A program made the position numbers and the translations under genes. Shown here piece after piece: positions 7,398-16,905 of a DNA stretch of 64,000 nt (the stretch's first letter is position 1; each line of letters starts with the position of its first letter). The DNA comes from Burkholderia arboris (lineage in GTDB: Bacteria; Pseudomonadota; Gammaproteobacteria; Burkholderiales; Burkholderiaceae): positions 124,001 to 188,000 of the forward strand of contig NZ_CABVPX010000014.1 of assembly GCF_902499125.1 (NCBI RefSeq), read 5' to 3'. The notes beneath the pieces were generated by a model, which saw only the letters and a program-made list of their open reading frames with translations, did not search any database and had not been told where the DNA came from.

Positions 7398-9260
7398 TCA
7401 AGCCTCGGCCGGCTCCCCCAGCGGCCCGGCGTCATCGTTCGCCATGCGCCGCGGCGCATCCGCGAGCCCCTTCGCGAGCTCCAGCGCCTGCCGCTCGAAC
7501 AGCCGGCGGTAGATGCCGCCGTCGATGCGGATCAGCGCGTCGTGGTTGCCTTCCTCGATCACCTTGCCGCGATCGAGCACGAGCAGCCGGTCGAGCGCGC
7601 GCACGGTCGACAGCCGGTGCGCGACCACGAGCGTCGTGCGGCCGACCATCAGCCGCTCCATTGCCTGCTGGATCAGCAGCTCGCTTTCGCTGTCGAGGCT
7701 CGACGTCGCTTCGTCGAGGATCAGGATCGGCGCATCGGCGAGGAACGCACGCGCGATCGCGACCCGCTGGCGCTCGCCGCCCGACAGCTTGATCCCGCGT
7801 TCGCCGACGAGCGTGTCATAGCCGTCCGGCAGCGCGACGATGAAGTCGTGCGCGCTGGCAAGACGCGCGGCGCGCTCGATGTCGGCGCGGCTCGCGTCGG
7901 GGCGCGCATAGGCGATGTTCTCCGCGAGCGTGCGGTGGAACAGCACGGGCTCCTGCTGGACGATCGCGATCTGGCTGCGCAGCGAATCCTGCTGCACGCG
8001 CGCGATGTCCTGACCGTCGATCGTGATGCGGCCGCCCGACACGTCGTACAGGCGCTGGATCAGCTTGATGAACGTCGTCTTGCCCGACCCCGAGTGGCCG
8101 ACGAGACCCACGCGCTCGCCGGGTGCGATCCGCATCGAGAAATCGTCGTACAGCGGCACCGGGTGGTTGCCGTAGCGGAACGTCACGTGCTCGAAGCGGA
8201 TCTCGCCTTGCCCGATCCGGATGGCCGGTGCGTCGGGGCGATCGTCGATGCCGAGCGGCTGGCGCTCGAGCGCGACGAGTTCTTCCATGTCGTTCACCGA
8301 GCGCTGCAGGTTGCGGATGTGCATGCCGACGTCGCGCAGGTAACCCTGCAGCATGAAGAACATCGTCAGCGCGAACGCGATGTCGCCCACGCTCGCTTCG
8401 TCGTTCGCCCACAGCCGCAGCGCGACGCCGATCATCGCGGCCTGCATCGCGACGAGCATCGCGCCCTGCAACCCGCCGTTGAACGTGCCGCGCACCCACG
8501 TGCGGCGCGTGCGCTGCCGCCACTTGCCGATCACGCGCGCGAGCCGCGTTTCCTCGCGCGTTTCCGCGCCGAAGGCCTTGACCACGGCATTGCAGCTCAC
8601 GGCGTCGGCGAGCGCGCCGCCCATGCGCGTATCCCACAGGTTGCCGAGCCGTGCGGCCGGCGCGACGATGCCGAGCGACACCGCGACCGTCACCGCGATG
8701 TACAGCAGCGAACCCGCGCCGACGACGAGCCCCATCACGGGCCAGTGCGAACCGAGCAGCACGGTGGCGCCGACCAGCATCGTGACCGACGGCAGCAGCG
8801 CGATCAGCACGGTGTCGTTGAGCAGGTCGAGCGCCCAGATCCCGCGCGTGATCTTGCGCACGGTCGAACCCGCGAAGCTGTTCGCGTGCCAGTCGGTCGA
8901 GAAACGCTGCACGCGGTGGAACGACGCGGCGGCGATCTCGCTCATCATCTTCAGCGTGAGCGTGATGATGTTCAGGTACACGCCCTGGCGCAGTATCGTC
9001 GCGCCGATGCCGAGCGCGGCGAGCGTGCCGAACGCGACGAGGGCCGCGTGCCAGGCGGCGGCGCGGTCGGTCAGGCCGGTCGACAGCGCGTCGATCAGGC
9101 GGCCGGCGAACAGCGGCGTGAGGACATCGGCGAGCGCGGCGAGCAGCGCGAAGCTCGCGACCGTGGCGGTGCGCGCCGGCTGCTTGCGCCAGTAGCGAAT
9201 GGTGAAGCCGAAGACGGCCTGGAATGCGTGGCCGCCCAGATGGGTGGTTTTTCTGGTCAT
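7398..9260 (-). CDS. ABC exporter, fused membrane and ATPase domains
   Basis: This 620-residue half-transporter has an N-terminal six-helix ABC membrane domain (about 1-330) and a C-terminal ATPase. The ATPase shows Walker A GHSGSGKTT (near 388-396), signature LSGGERQR (near 490), Walker B ILILDEATSSLD (near 512) and the switch histidine in VVAHRLSTV. It resembles MsbA-like or lipid/drug exporters working as homodimers in the inner membrane; the substrate cannot be read from sequence. It is transcribed alone on the minus strand, with a predicted promoter at 9535-9564 and a leader of about 270 bases. Confidence 0.85.
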   Translation of the reverse strand: MTRKTTHLGGHAFQAVFGFTIRYWRKQPARTATVASFALLAALADVLTPLFAGRLIDALSTGLTDRAAAWHAALVAFGTLAALGIGATILRQGVYLNIITLTLKMMSEIAAASFHRVQRFSTDWHANSFAGSTVRKITRGIWALDLLNDTVLIALLPSVTMLVGATVLLGSHWPVMGLVVGAGSLLYIAVTVAVSLGIVAPAARLGNLWDTRMGGALADAVSCNAVVKAFGAETREETRLARVIGKWRQRTRRTWVRGTFNGGLQGAMLVAMQAAMIGVALRLWANDEASVGDIAFALTMFFMLQGYLRDVGMHIRNLQRSVNDMEELVALERQPLGIDDRPDAPAIRIGQGEIRFEHVTFRYGNHPVPLYDDFSMRIAPGERVGLVGHSGSGKTTFIKLIQRLYDVSGGRITIDGQDIARVQQDSLRSQIAIVQQEPVLFHRTLAENIAYARPDASRADIERAARLASAHDFIVALPDGYDTLVGERGIKLSGGERQRVAIARAFLADAPILILDEATSSLDSESELLIQQAMERLMVGRTTLVVAHRLSTVRALDRLLVLDRGKVIEEGNHDALIRIDGGIYRRLFERQALELAKGLADAPRRMANDDAGPLGEPAEA

Positions 9261-9429
9261 GTATCGTTGCCCGGCGCATCGCGCGACGGGACTTTCCGGT
9301 TCGGAGAACGTCGAAAACGCAACAGCCGGGCCGCGCGAAAGACGCGGGCGGAACGAAACGGGCTGTCGGGAAAAGCGCGGCTGACGGGTTAGCGGAAAAC
9401 TCGGGAGCCTGCGCGGACGGCGGGCTGGA

Positions 9430-9480
9430 TCAGCTGCGCCGTGGGACCACGTTCGGGAAGGTTGCTGGCATTCGGAACAT
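9430..9480 (-). CDS. Possible 16-residue leader peptide
   Basis: Within the long leader upstream of the ABC exporter, GGGAGG lies six bases before an ATG that opens MFRMPATFPNVVPRRS and a TGA. The ribosome-binding site is better than that of many real genes nearby. It sits just downstream of the predicted promoter at 9535-9564. No function can be assigned; it may be an upstream open frame that affects translation of the exporter, or chance. Confidence 0.3.
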   Translation of the reverse strand: MFRMPATFPNVVPRRS

Positions 9481-9534
9481 CTGCACCTCCCTGAAGTGTG
9501 AACGGTTGAAAGGACGCCGAAAAGACGTGTAAAG

Positions 9535-9564
9535 ATTCTATCAGCAGTGTCACGCGCGCTGCAA
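9535..9564 (-). promoter_or_regulatory. Predicted minus-strand promoter for the ABC exporter
   Basis: Read on the minus strand, TTGCAG (9564-9559) and TAGAAT (9540-9535) are separated by 18 bases. This would start a transcript near 9528 that runs through the small frame at 9480 into the exporter. The region 9261-9744 holds no other gene that I can support. Confidence 0.5.
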
Positions 9565-9744
9565 CGTCTGACGAATGCGACGTTGCGGCGTCGATACGGT
9601 TAGTATTCAGGGTTTTGGCCCCTTTTCGCGTGCGTTCCGCCACGGCGGGTACGGGCCGGCGCGCGCATCGATTACACTTCGGCGTCCGCGGCGCGCGACG
9701 ATGCGGCCCGTACAGATTTACTCCGAACCATTCCTGAGGAAACG

Positions 9745-10626
9745 ATGAGCGACGTTCAGCAAGGCATCCTGGCTCCGATCGACACGGCAGCCCGATACCT
9801 CACTTTCACGATATCGAATGACGGCAATGTGGCAGCGGCGCTGGCCGCGCTGCGCGAGATCGTCGACGGGCGCGACACGGTCGTCGGTTTCGGACAGTCG
9901 CTGGCCGCGCACCTCGGGCGCCCGGTTCCGGGCCTGACCGGCTTCCCGGCGTTCGCGGTGAAGGACCGCACGCTGCCGGCGACGCCGGCCGACGTGTGGG
10001 TCTGGCTGCGCGCCGACGACCGCGGCGAGATCGTGCTGCGCGCACGGGCGATCGAACGCGCGCTCGCGCCGGCATTCGCGCTGCAGGATGCCGTCGACGG
10101 GTTCCGCTATTCGAACGATCGCGACCTGTCCGGCTATGAAGACGGCACCGAGAACCCGGAAGGCGACGACGCGGTGGCTGCGGCGGTCGTGACGGGGCAG
10201 GGCGCGGGGCTCGACGGCGCGAGCTTCGTCGCGGTGCAGCAATGGCTGCACGACTTCGACCAGATGGAACGCATTCCGTCGGGTGACATGGACAACATCA
10301 TCGGGCGCCGCCGCTCGGACAACGAGGAACTCGACGATGCACCCGAGTTCGCGCACGTGAAGCGCACCGCGCAGGAAAGCTTCGAGCCCGAGGCGTTCAT
10401 GCTGCGCCGTTCGTCGCCGTGGTCGGACGCGCGTCGCGCGGGCCTCTACTTCGTCGCGTTCGGCTGCTCGTTCCGCGCGTTCGACGTGCAGATGCGCCGG
10501 ATGAGCGGTGCGGACGACGGGATCGTCGACGGCCTGTTCCGCTTTACGCGGCCGCTGACGGGCGCGTATTTCTGGTGCCCGCCGATGAAGGGCGGCAAGC
10601 TGGATCTGTCCGCGCTCGGCCTGTAA
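9745..10626 (+). CDS. DyP-type heme peroxidase
   Basis: A 293-residue dye-decolourising peroxidase of the YfeX/DypB group, which uses heme and hydrogen peroxide to oxidise phenolic and dye-like substrates. The family signature GXXDG appears as GYEDGTENP (about 130-138), with the catalytic aspartate. The proximal heme histidine is likely the one in EFAHVKRTA (about 205). The conserved late segments MLRRSSPW and GLYFVAFG are present. There is no signal peptide, so it is cytoplasmic unless loaded into an encapsulin; no encapsulin gene is adjacent. GAGGAAACG precedes the ATG. Confidence 0.88.
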   Translation: MSDVQQGILAPIDTAARYLTFTISNDGNVAAALAALREIVDGRDTVVGFGQSLAAHLGRPVPGLTGFPAFAVKDRTLPATPADVWVWLRADDRGEIVLRARAIERALAPAFALQDAVDGFRYSNDRDLSGYEDGTENPEGDDAVAAAVVTGQGAGLDGASFVAVQQWLHDFDQMERIPSGDMDNIIGRRRSDNEELDDAPEFAHVKRTAQESFEPEAFMLRRSSPWSDARRAGLYFVAFGCSFRAFDVQMRRMSGADDGIVDGLFRFTRPLTGAYFWCPPMKGGKLDLSALGL

Positions 10627-10645
10627 GCGCCACGCGGAATCGATG

Positions 10646-10684
10646 AACGGGCGGGTCGCGCATCATGCGTGGCCCGCCCGTTTT
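10646..10684 (+). terminator. Intrinsic terminator after the DyP peroxidase gene
   Basis: CGGGCGGG (10648-10655) pairs with CCCGCCCG (10673-10680), followed by four T residues. It begins 20 bases after the peroxidase stop. The A residues before the stem could let it work on the minus strand for the convergent OsmC gene as well. Confidence 0.75.
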
Positions 10685-10730
10685 GCATGTCAGGCGGCGA
10701 TCGCGTGCCGCCTGTCGCCTGCCGCCTGTA

Positions 10731-11132
10731 TCAGTTCAACGTCGTTTCGATCCGCGTGCCGCGCTTGATGAACTGCGTCACCGGCGTCTTCTCGCAGATT
10801 TCCGCGAGACGCTGGCGTTGCGCGTCGTCGAGCGGGCCGTCGAGCGTGACGACGCGGCGCACGTATTGCACGCCTTCGCGATCCGCATGCAGCTCGGTGC
10901 GCACGGAGATGCGCACGGCCGGCCACGTCTTGCGCTGCATGACCATGCGCAGCGTCGCGGCCGTGCATTGCGCGAGCCCGGCCAGCACGAATTCGTACGG
11001 CGCGGGCCCGCGATCCTGGCCGCCTTCGCGCGGCGCTTCGTCGCCGGTCAGCGCGTGCGTGCCGGCCTGCAACTGGACGACGTAGTCGGGCGCGTCGGCC
11101 TCGAGGACGGCGGCGGCGTGGATGAGCGACAT
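10731..11132 (-). CDS. OsmC-family protein
   Basis: A 133-residue OsmC/Ohr-like protein; the family reduces organic hydroperoxides using two cysteines. Both expected cysteines are visible: one in GLAQCTAATLRM near the centre and one in AEICEKTPVTQ near the C-terminus. The end (FIKRGTRIETTL) is typical of the OsmC-like YhfA branch rather than Ohr itself. I placed the start at MSLIHAAAV because CCGGAGA lies just upstream; a longer frame without that support exists. A LysR regulator lies upstream on the same strand, but the gap and lack of coupling do not prove a link. Confidence 0.75.
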   Translation of the reverse strand: MSLIHAAAVLEADAPDYVVQLQAGTHALTGDEAPREGGQDRGPAPYEFVLAGLAQCTAATLRMVMQRKTWPAVRISVRTELHADREGVQYVRRVVTLDGPLDDAQRQRLAEICEKTPVTQFIKRGTRIETTLN

Positions 11133-11228
11133 GACAAGTCTCCGGTGAGCAAGAAGGAAAGAGGGCGCCGCGTGGCGGCATGCAGCCGTCAGCATACCGT
11201 CCCGGGCGCGACGGCGCGCGCCGTGCCG

Positions 11229-12224
11229 TTATGCGTCGGTGACGCCGGCGCTGCTGCGGACGAGTGCGGCGACGCGTTCGCGCACCCACTGGTGCGCGCG
11301 ATCGGTGTCGCGCGATTCGTGCCAGTACGCGAACAGTGGAAACGGCTTGAGCCGCAGCGGCAGCGGTTGCACGACGATCGGCAGCAGTGCGGCCATCCGC
11401 AGCGCATAGGTCTGCGGCAGCGTGACCAGCAGATCGCCGGCCGCGGCGATCTGGCATGCGGCGAAATAGTGCTGGCAGGTGAGCCGGATGTCGCGGAAGC
11501 GTCCGTCGTTGCCGAGCAGCACGTCGAGCGATTGCGGTTCGCCGAGCGACGACACCGCGATATGCTGCGCCGCGAAATAATCGCCGCGCCGCAGCGGGTC
11601 GCCCGCCAGCGGATGATCGCGGCGCAGCGCGACGACGAGCGAATCGTCGAGCAGGTGTTCGGTGGCGATGCGCGAGCCCGTCTGCACGCGACGGTCGACG
11701 ACGAGATCGATGTTGCCCGACGCGAGTTCGCGCTCGATCTCGGATACCGCGACGCGGCGGCTCACGAGCCGCAGGCCTGGCGCTTCGTCGGCGAACGCGG
11801 CGACGATGCGCGGCAATGCAATCGATTCGAGCACGTCGCGAATGCCCACCGCGATGCTCAGGTCGAGCGTGGCGGGATCGAATGCCGACGGATCGCGCAC
11901 GGCGCCTTGCAGGCCCTTCAGGTGCAACTGCACGTCCACGATGATCGACCGCGTGCGCTCGGTCGGCACGACGCGGTTGCCCTGGCGCACGAACAGCGGA
12001 TCGTCGAAATGCGCACGCAGCCGGTTGAGCGCATGCGTGACGGCCGGCTGCGTGAGATGCAGCGCGCGGGCGGCCGCGCCGATGCCGCCGTGCACGTAGA
12101 CGGCGTCGAGCACGCGAAACAGGTTCAGGTCGAGTCGATGATCGGCGGGCACGGCGCGCGGAGGGCGTGGTAAAGGACGGCTCGATTCTAAAGGATGCGC
12201 AGGCAACGGATGCGCTGGGGCCAT
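11229..12224 (-). CDS. LysR-family transcriptional regulator
   Basis: A LysR-type regulator. The N-terminal winged helix-turn-helix reads LDLNLFRVLDAV, then AAARALHLTQPAVTHALNRL and DPLFVRQGNRVVPT. The rest is a periplasmic-binding-fold effector domain. The wording of the helix region is close to the NodD/LeuO-like branch of the family. The start is uncertain: ATG at 12224 is used, GTG at 12152 would remove about 24 residues just before the DNA-binding domain, and neither has a clear ribosome-binding site. No likely target is divergently paired; the AraC-type gene at 12574 is the nearest divergent neighbour. Confidence 0.8.
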   Translation of the reverse strand: MAPAHPLPAHPLESSRPLPRPPRAVPADHRLDLNLFRVLDAVYVHGGIGAAARALHLTQPAVTHALNRLRAHFDDPLFVRQGNRVVPTERTRSIIVDVQLHLKGLQGAVRDPSAFDPATLDLSIAVGIRDVLESIALPRIVAAFADEAPGLRLVSRRVAVSEIERELASGNIDLVVDRRVQTGSRIATEHLLDDSLVVALRRDHPLAGDPLRRGDYFAAQHIAVSSLGEPQSLDVLLGNDGRFRDIRLTCQHYFAACQIAAAGDLLVTLPQTYALRMAALLPIVVQPLPLRLKPFPLFAYWHESRDTDRAHQWVRERVAALVRSSAGVTDA

Positions 12225-12573
12225 CGCGTGCGTTCGATGCGTATCGATTCCGTATCGAACCGATACGCGAGTGCCGCATTGCCCGATGCGCAATGCAATC
12301 GAACCCGCCCGTCATGACGCACGACAGCCGCAATAATCGACCGCATCGCGCACGCGATTCTGTGCTGGCATACCAGTGGCCGCCGACAGCCTGTAGTAAT
12401 CCGCCATCATGCTGTCCACGTCGGCCATTTCGTGCCAAAGGCGCTACCCGTTCGGCTAAGATGCCGTCGCTTCATATTTCGGGATAGCCGTCCTGTCGCA
12501 CGCATTCAAACCAAATATAAGCCTGACAGTTCGACGGTATTAGAAGAAGTCGAACAAGTCGGGGGCTTGGCCA

Positions 12574-13686
12574 GTGAATGCAGCAGATCAGCGGTGGGTC
12601 GTTATCTATTTGAGTACGGGGTTTTCGTTAGCCCAGGCCGCGCGCCTTGGCGAGGCCTTCAACCTGGCGAATCGCCTGCATGCGTACAGTGCGGATTACC
12701 AGTTGAAGTACGTATCCGAAAGCGGGGGACTGTTGCAGTCGTCGTCCGGCGTGAGAATCGCAGCGGATCCGCTCGGCGACGAGCACGGCCGTCGCGCGCT
12801 CGCGTTCTTTCATCTTCATGGCGATCGCGCGGCCGTCAACTGGGATGACGCGTTGCAGCGGCGCCTGACGGACATTCGTCATCATGCGCGGTGGATCGTC
12901 GACGCGATGGATCTGCCTGCGCTCGCGGCCACGCATCGGCCATCGGCGACGCTCGACATGCGGCCCGGCCGGCGCCGTGCCGCCGCGACGGTCGAACTGC
13001 AGGCCGGCGAGACCGACGTGTTTGCCGCCGCGCTCGACATGTTTCGCGCCGACCTCGGCGACAGCGCCGCGCAGGAGATCGCCAGCAACATGATGCGGCC
13101 GGTCGAGCAGCGCTATGCCCAGTCGATGTGGGCGTTTCGCGAACTGAGCGCGAGCCCGTCGATCCGGATGTCCGCGCAGCGGCTGCGCGCGCAGAGCGTG
13201 AACCGCATTTCGATCGCGAACGCTGCACAGGCGGCCGCGATGAGCGAGCGCAATTTCCTGCGGCGCTTCAAGAAGGAAATCGGCGTGACGCCGACCGAGT
13301 TCGTGCAGCACGTGCGGCTCGAGCGCGCGTGCCACATGCTGATCCATACGACGCTGCCGGCCGACAAGGTCGCGCGGCGCACCGGGTTCGGCAGCGGCGA
13401 GCGGCTCGCGAAGCTGTTTCGCCAGCGCCTCCTGATGTCGCCGACCGAATTTCGGCTGGCCGAACGGGACAGGATCCTGAATCACGGCACCATGCGGCCC
13501 GATGCGGACGACGGGCCTGCCCCGGCGTTTTGCGATGGCGACGGGGCGAGTTGCGACGCGTGTATCGACGCGCACGAGAAAACGGGACGGATACCCGTAA
13601 AATCGTCCTGTCGCGATCTCGATTCCCGGTTTCCATGCCCTTCCTCCCCACTACCGCCACCGCCCCTTTCTGCCCGTCGGAAGTAA
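12574..13686 (+). CDS. AraC-family regulator (GlxA-like)
   Basis: A regulator of about 370 residues with a C-terminal AraC domain: SIANAAQAAAMSERNFLRRF, then GVTPTEFVQHVRLERACHML and VARRTGFGSGERLAKLFRQR. The N-terminal 190 residues look like the DJ-1/PfpI-type fold seen in GlxA-like regulators. It starts at GTG (12574), eight bases after GGGGG. The last 75 residues are a low-complexity tail rich in Asp, Ser and Pro, and the final 52 bases overlap the NRAMP gene. The promoter and ribosome-binding site of that gene must therefore lie inside this one. Confidence 0.8.
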   Translation: MNAADQRWVVIYLSTGFSLAQAARLGEAFNLANRLHAYSADYQLKYVSESGGLLQSSSGVRIAADPLGDEHGRRALAFFHLHGDRAAVNWDDALQRRLTDIRHHARWIVDAMDLPALAATHRPSATLDMRPGRRRAAATVELQAGETDVFAAALDMFRADLGDSAAQEIASNMMRPVEQRYAQSMWAFRELSASPSIRMSAQRLRAQSVNRISIANAAQAAAMSERNFLRRFKKEIGVTPTEFVQHVRLERACHMLIHTTLPADKVARRTGFGSGERLAKLFRQRLLMSPTEFRLAERDRILNHGTMRPDADDGPAPAFCDGDGASCDACIDAHEKTGRIPVKSSCRDLDSRFPCPSSPLPPPPLSARRK

Positions 13687-14951
13687 AGGGCAGCATCACG
13701 ATCGATGCCGCCGCGCCGCGCTGGCAGAAGCTCAAGCGCTTCTTCGGCCCCGGCCTGCTGGTCGCGATCGGCTACATGGATCCCGGCAACTGGGCGACCG
13801 ACATTCAGGCCGGGTCGCAGTTCGGCTATTCGCTGCTGTGGGTCGTCGCGTTCTCGAGCCTCGCGGCGATCTTCCTGCAGATGCTCGCGGCACGGCTCGG
13901 CCTCGTCGCAGGCAAGGATCTCGCGCAGGCCAGCTATGACCGCTATGGCCGGTTCGGCCGCATCGTGCAGTGGATCACGGCCGAAGTGTCGATCATCGCG
14001 TGCGACATCGCGGAAGTGCTCGGTTGCGCGCTGGCGTTCAAGCTGCTGCTCGGCGTGCCGCTCGCGTGGGGCGTCGTGCTGACCGCGCTCGACACGGTGA
14101 TCGTGCTCGGCCTGCAGGGCAAGGGCTTCCGGCAGATCGAGGCGATCGTGCTCGGGCTGATCGCGACGATGGCGTTCTGTTTCGTCGCGCAGGTGGCGAT
14201 CACGCCGCCCGACTGGCACGCGGTGGTCGGCGGGCTCGTGCCGGGCGATCCGGGCCATGACCGCAAGGACGCGATCGTGCTCGCGCTGGGCATCGTCGGT
14301 GCGACGATCATGCCGCACAACCTGTACCTGCATTCGTCGGTCGTGCAGACGCGGCATGTGGTCGGCGGCGCGCGCGGCGTGATCCGCGACACGCTCGCGC
14401 TCGTGCGCATCGATACCTGCGTGTCGCTGTTCGTCGCGATGCTCGTCAATGCGGCGATCCTGGTCGTCGCCGGCGCGGCGTTCCACGCGACCGGCCAGCA
14501 CAACGTGACCGACATCGAGCAGGCCTACAAGCTGATTACGCCGATCGCGGGCGGTGCGGCCGCGCTGCTGTTCGGCATCGCGCTGCTCGCGTCGGGGCAG
14601 AGCTCGACGCTGACCGGCACGATCGCCGGCCAGGTGATCATGGACGGCTTCCTGCATACGAAGATCCCGTGCTACCAGCGCCGGCTGATCACGCGCGGGC
14701 TCGCGCTCGTGCCGGCGCTGATCGGTGTGCTGTGGCTCGGCGACGGCTCGGTCGGGCAGCTGCTCGTGTGGAGCCAGGTGTTGCTGAGCCTGCAGCTGCC
14801 GTTCGCGATGTGGCCGCTGATCCGTTCGGTCAGCGATCGAAAAACGATGGGCGAACATGCGATCGGGCGCGGGATGCAGGTCGCCGCGTGGGCGCTGTTC
14901 GTCGTCATCGGCGGGACGAACCTGCTGTTGATTACCGGTGTCGCGGGCTGA
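13635..14951 (+). CDS. mntH: NRAMP-family divalent metal transporter (MntH-like)
   Basis: A 438-residue inner-membrane transporter that imports Mn(II) or Fe(II) with protons. The hallmark first-helix motif appears as YMDPGNWATDIQAGSQFGY, containing the metal-ligand Asp and Asn. The sixth-helix ligand motif is present as GATIMPHNLYLHSS, with Met and His. The length and about eleven helices fit bacterial MntH. The ATG at 13635 lies inside the 3' end of the AraC-type gene in another frame. I saw no clear MntR or Fur box, but high GC makes weak sites hard to judge. Confidence 0.9.
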   Translation: MPFLPTTATAPFCPSEVKGSITIDAAAPRWQKLKRFFGPGLLVAIGYMDPGNWATDIQAGSQFGYSLLWVVAFSSLAAIFLQMLAARLGLVAGKDLAQASYDRYGRFGRIVQWITAEVSIIACDIAEVLGCALAFKLLLGVPLAWGVVLTALDTVIVLGLQGKGFRQIEAIVLGLIATMAFCFVAQVAITPPDWHAVVGGLVPGDPGHDRKDAIVLALGIVGATIMPHNLYLHSSVVQTRHVVGGARGVIRDTLALVRIDTCVSLFVAMLVNAAILVVAGAAFHATGQHNVTDIEQAYKLITPIAGGAAALLFGIALLASGQSSTLTGTIAGQVIMDGFLHTKIPCYQRRLITRGLALVPALIGVLWLGDGSVGQLLVWSQVLLSLQLPFAMWPLIRSVSDRKTMGEHAIGRGMQVAAWALFVVIGGTNLLLITGVAG

Positions 14952-15031
14952 TACAGCCTGTCACAGGCGGACACAGACGCACGGCGCGCATGCGGTAAAC
15001 TGCGGCCTTTCGATCGTCTGCGAAGTCCGTT

Positions 15032-15622
15032 ATGTGGAGTGAAATCAGCAACATCGGCGATGCCGCGCTGACCTTGCCGATCGCGCTGACGTGCGCGGCA
15101 TGGCTGGCGCTGACCGACTGGCGTCTCGCCGTCCGCTGGGGCGTGCTGCTCGCCGCCGGCATGGGCCTCGTCGGCGCAACGAAGATCCTGTATGCGGGGT
15201 GCGGCATCGAACTCCCGCAATTCGATTTCCGCGTGATCAGCGGCCATACGATGCTGTCGACGTCCGTGTGGACGGTCGCGCTGTCGATGCTGTGGCAGGC
15301 ATTCCGGCCGGGCAAGGCGCCGGGTATCGCGGCCGGGCTCGCGGTCGGCGCGGTCACGGCCGTCGCGCGCGTGTTCGATCACTCGCATACCGTCCCGGAA
15401 GTCGTCGTCGGCTGGATGCTCGGCGCGCTGGTCGCGCTGGTGTTCCTGCGCGGCTACGACGGCGCGCGGCAGCGCGCGTTCTCGCCGCGTGTCGCGGCGG
15501 TCTGCCTGCTGCTCGTGTCGGGCATCGCGTACGGGCACCGCGCGCCGTTCCAGCAGATGATCGACACGCATTCGCCGCAGCTCTGCGCGTTCGTGCGCGC
15601 ACCGTCGGGCGACGGATTCTGA
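15032..15622 (+). CDS. PAP2-family membrane phosphatase
   Basis: A 196-residue membrane protein of the PAP2 (type 2 phosphatidic acid phosphatase) family. Two of the three signature blocks are clear: SGHTMLS (block 2) and RVFDHSHTVPEVVVGWMLG (block 3, with the catalytic His). The first KXXXXXXRP block is not obvious; ATKILYAGCGIE occupies the expected place. Several hydrophobic helices place it in the inner membrane. Possible substrates are undecaprenyl pyrophosphate or other lipid phosphates; this cannot be resolved here. Confidence 0.75.
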   Translation: MWSEISNIGDAALTLPIALTCAAWLALTDWRLAVRWGVLLAAGMGLVGATKILYAGCGIELPQFDFRVISGHTMLSTSVWTVALSMLWQAFRPGKAPGIAAGLAVGAVTAVARVFDHSHTVPEVVVGWMLGALVALVFLRGYDGARQRAFSPRVAAVCLLLVSGIAYGHRAPFQQMIDTHSPQLCAFVRAPSGDGF

Positions 15623-16079
15623 CGGTTGCCGACGGCGGCGCGTCTGCGTCGCCTTCTGGCTGCCGGCAATCGTCCGGCGGTTGCACGACGCCATGCCCGT
15701 TCATCTTCCCGATGGCTTCCGCGCCTGCGCGGAACGCAACTTGCGTCATTTCCCCTGAAAAACGCTGCGCCAGCTGGCCGGCGTACCGGCCGGCGCATCG
15801 GCGCCGGTATGCGCAAGTCATGAACAGGGATGATGACCGGGCATAACGAATATTCATTTCATCGATTGGCGTCATTCGCGTACGCTGGCTGTCGTTCAAC
15901 CGGGGCCGGCTGCCCGGCTTGCCCGGCGCGTGTCGCATTCATCTCGATATACTCGCGGAAATCGTAGCGTGCCTCGCAGCGCCGATGCATCGGCGAGCGG
16001 CCCGCGTCGGCGCGATACCTACGGACACACCCGTCGCGGCAACGTTGCGCGACGACGATTCACGACAGGAGCCAGTCAC
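15623..16079 (+). other. Intergenic region, no gene seen
   Basis: This 457-base stretch contains a compound GC palindrome near 15776-15812 (CCGGCGTACCGGCCGG and a following CGGCGCCGG) but no T tract. AGGA stands ten bases before the SDR start at 16080. I see no convincing reading frame or RNA gene. Confidence 0.4.
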
Positions 16080-16868
16080 ATGACAGTCGTTTCTTCGCGC
16101 CTCGCAGGCAAGTGCGCATACATCACGGGCGCCGCGGGCGGCCTCGGCCGCGCGATCGCGCGCCGGATGGTCGAGCAGGGCGCGCGCGTGTTCGTGACCG
16201 ACATCGCCGAAGCGGCGGTGCTCGACGCGTTCGCGCAGGAACTCAACGCGGGCCACGCGACGCCGGTCGCGTTCGCCGCGACGCAGGATGTTCGCGACGA
16301 AGCGCGCTGGCAGGCGCTGCTCGCGCAGGCGGTCGACGCGATGGGCGGGCTGTCGGTGCTCGTCAACAACGCGGGCGTCGGCTCGATCGGCTCGCCCGCG
16401 CAGATCGAGCTGGACGAATGGCGGCGCGTGATGGCGATCAACGTCGAGAGCATCGTGCTCGGCTGCAAGCACGCGCTGTCCTATCTGGCTGAGAGCCACC
16501 CCGCGTCGATCATCAACATCTCGTCGGTCGCCGCGTTCAAGGTCGAGCCGGATTTCACCGCATACAACGCATCGAAGGCGGCGGTTGCGTCGCTGACGAA
16601 GTCGGTCGCGATCGACTGCGCGCGCCGCGAGATCGACGTGCGCTGCAACTCGATTCACCCGGCATTCATCCGCACGGGGATCGTCGAGCCGCTGTTCCAG
16701 TCGCTCGGCGAACGCGACGCGACGCGCAAGCTCGCGCGCGGCATTCCGCTGCGCCGGCTTGGCGAGCCGGACGACGTCGCGCATGCGGCCGTGTATCTCG
16801 CATCCGACGAGAGCCGCTTCGTGACGGCCGCCGAACTCGTGATCGACGGCGGCATGTGCGCGGTCTGA
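16080..16868 (+). CDS. Short-chain dehydrogenase/reductase
   Basis: A 262-residue NAD(P)-dependent oxidoreductase of the classical SDR family. The cofactor motif is [10 protein letters not shown], the NNAG motif is VNNAGVGS, the catalytic serine lies in INISSVAAF, and Tyr-Lys is in YNASKAA. The end DGGMCAV is the usual SDR tail. The wording ([25 protein letters not shown]) is close to enzymes acting on cyclic alcohols or hydroxysteroids, but the substrate is not proven. It is followed after 37 bases by an MDR-type oxidoreductase with a strong ribosome-binding site, so the two probably form an operon. Confidence 0.88.
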   Translation: MTVVSSRLAGKCAYITGAAGGLGRAIARRMVEQGARVFVTDIAEAAVLDAFAQELNAGHATPVAFAATQDVRDEARWQALLAQAVDAMGGLSVLVNNAGVGSIGSPAQIELDEWRRVMAINVESIVLGCKHALSYLAESHPASIINISSVAAFKVEPDFTAYNASKAAVASLTKSVAIDCARREIDVRCNSIHPAFIRTGIVEPLFQSLGERDATRKLARGIPLRRLGEPDDVAHAAVYLASDESRFVTAAELVIDGGMCAV

Positions 16869-16905
16869 CGCGCATCCCGAACCACAACGACCGGAGGAGA
16901 ACATC

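Noticed and set aside
6429..9392. A 987-codon plus-strand frame opposite riboflavin synthase and the ABC exporter
   Set aside because: It crosses two recognisable minus-strand genes and a terminator, and its product shows no domain.
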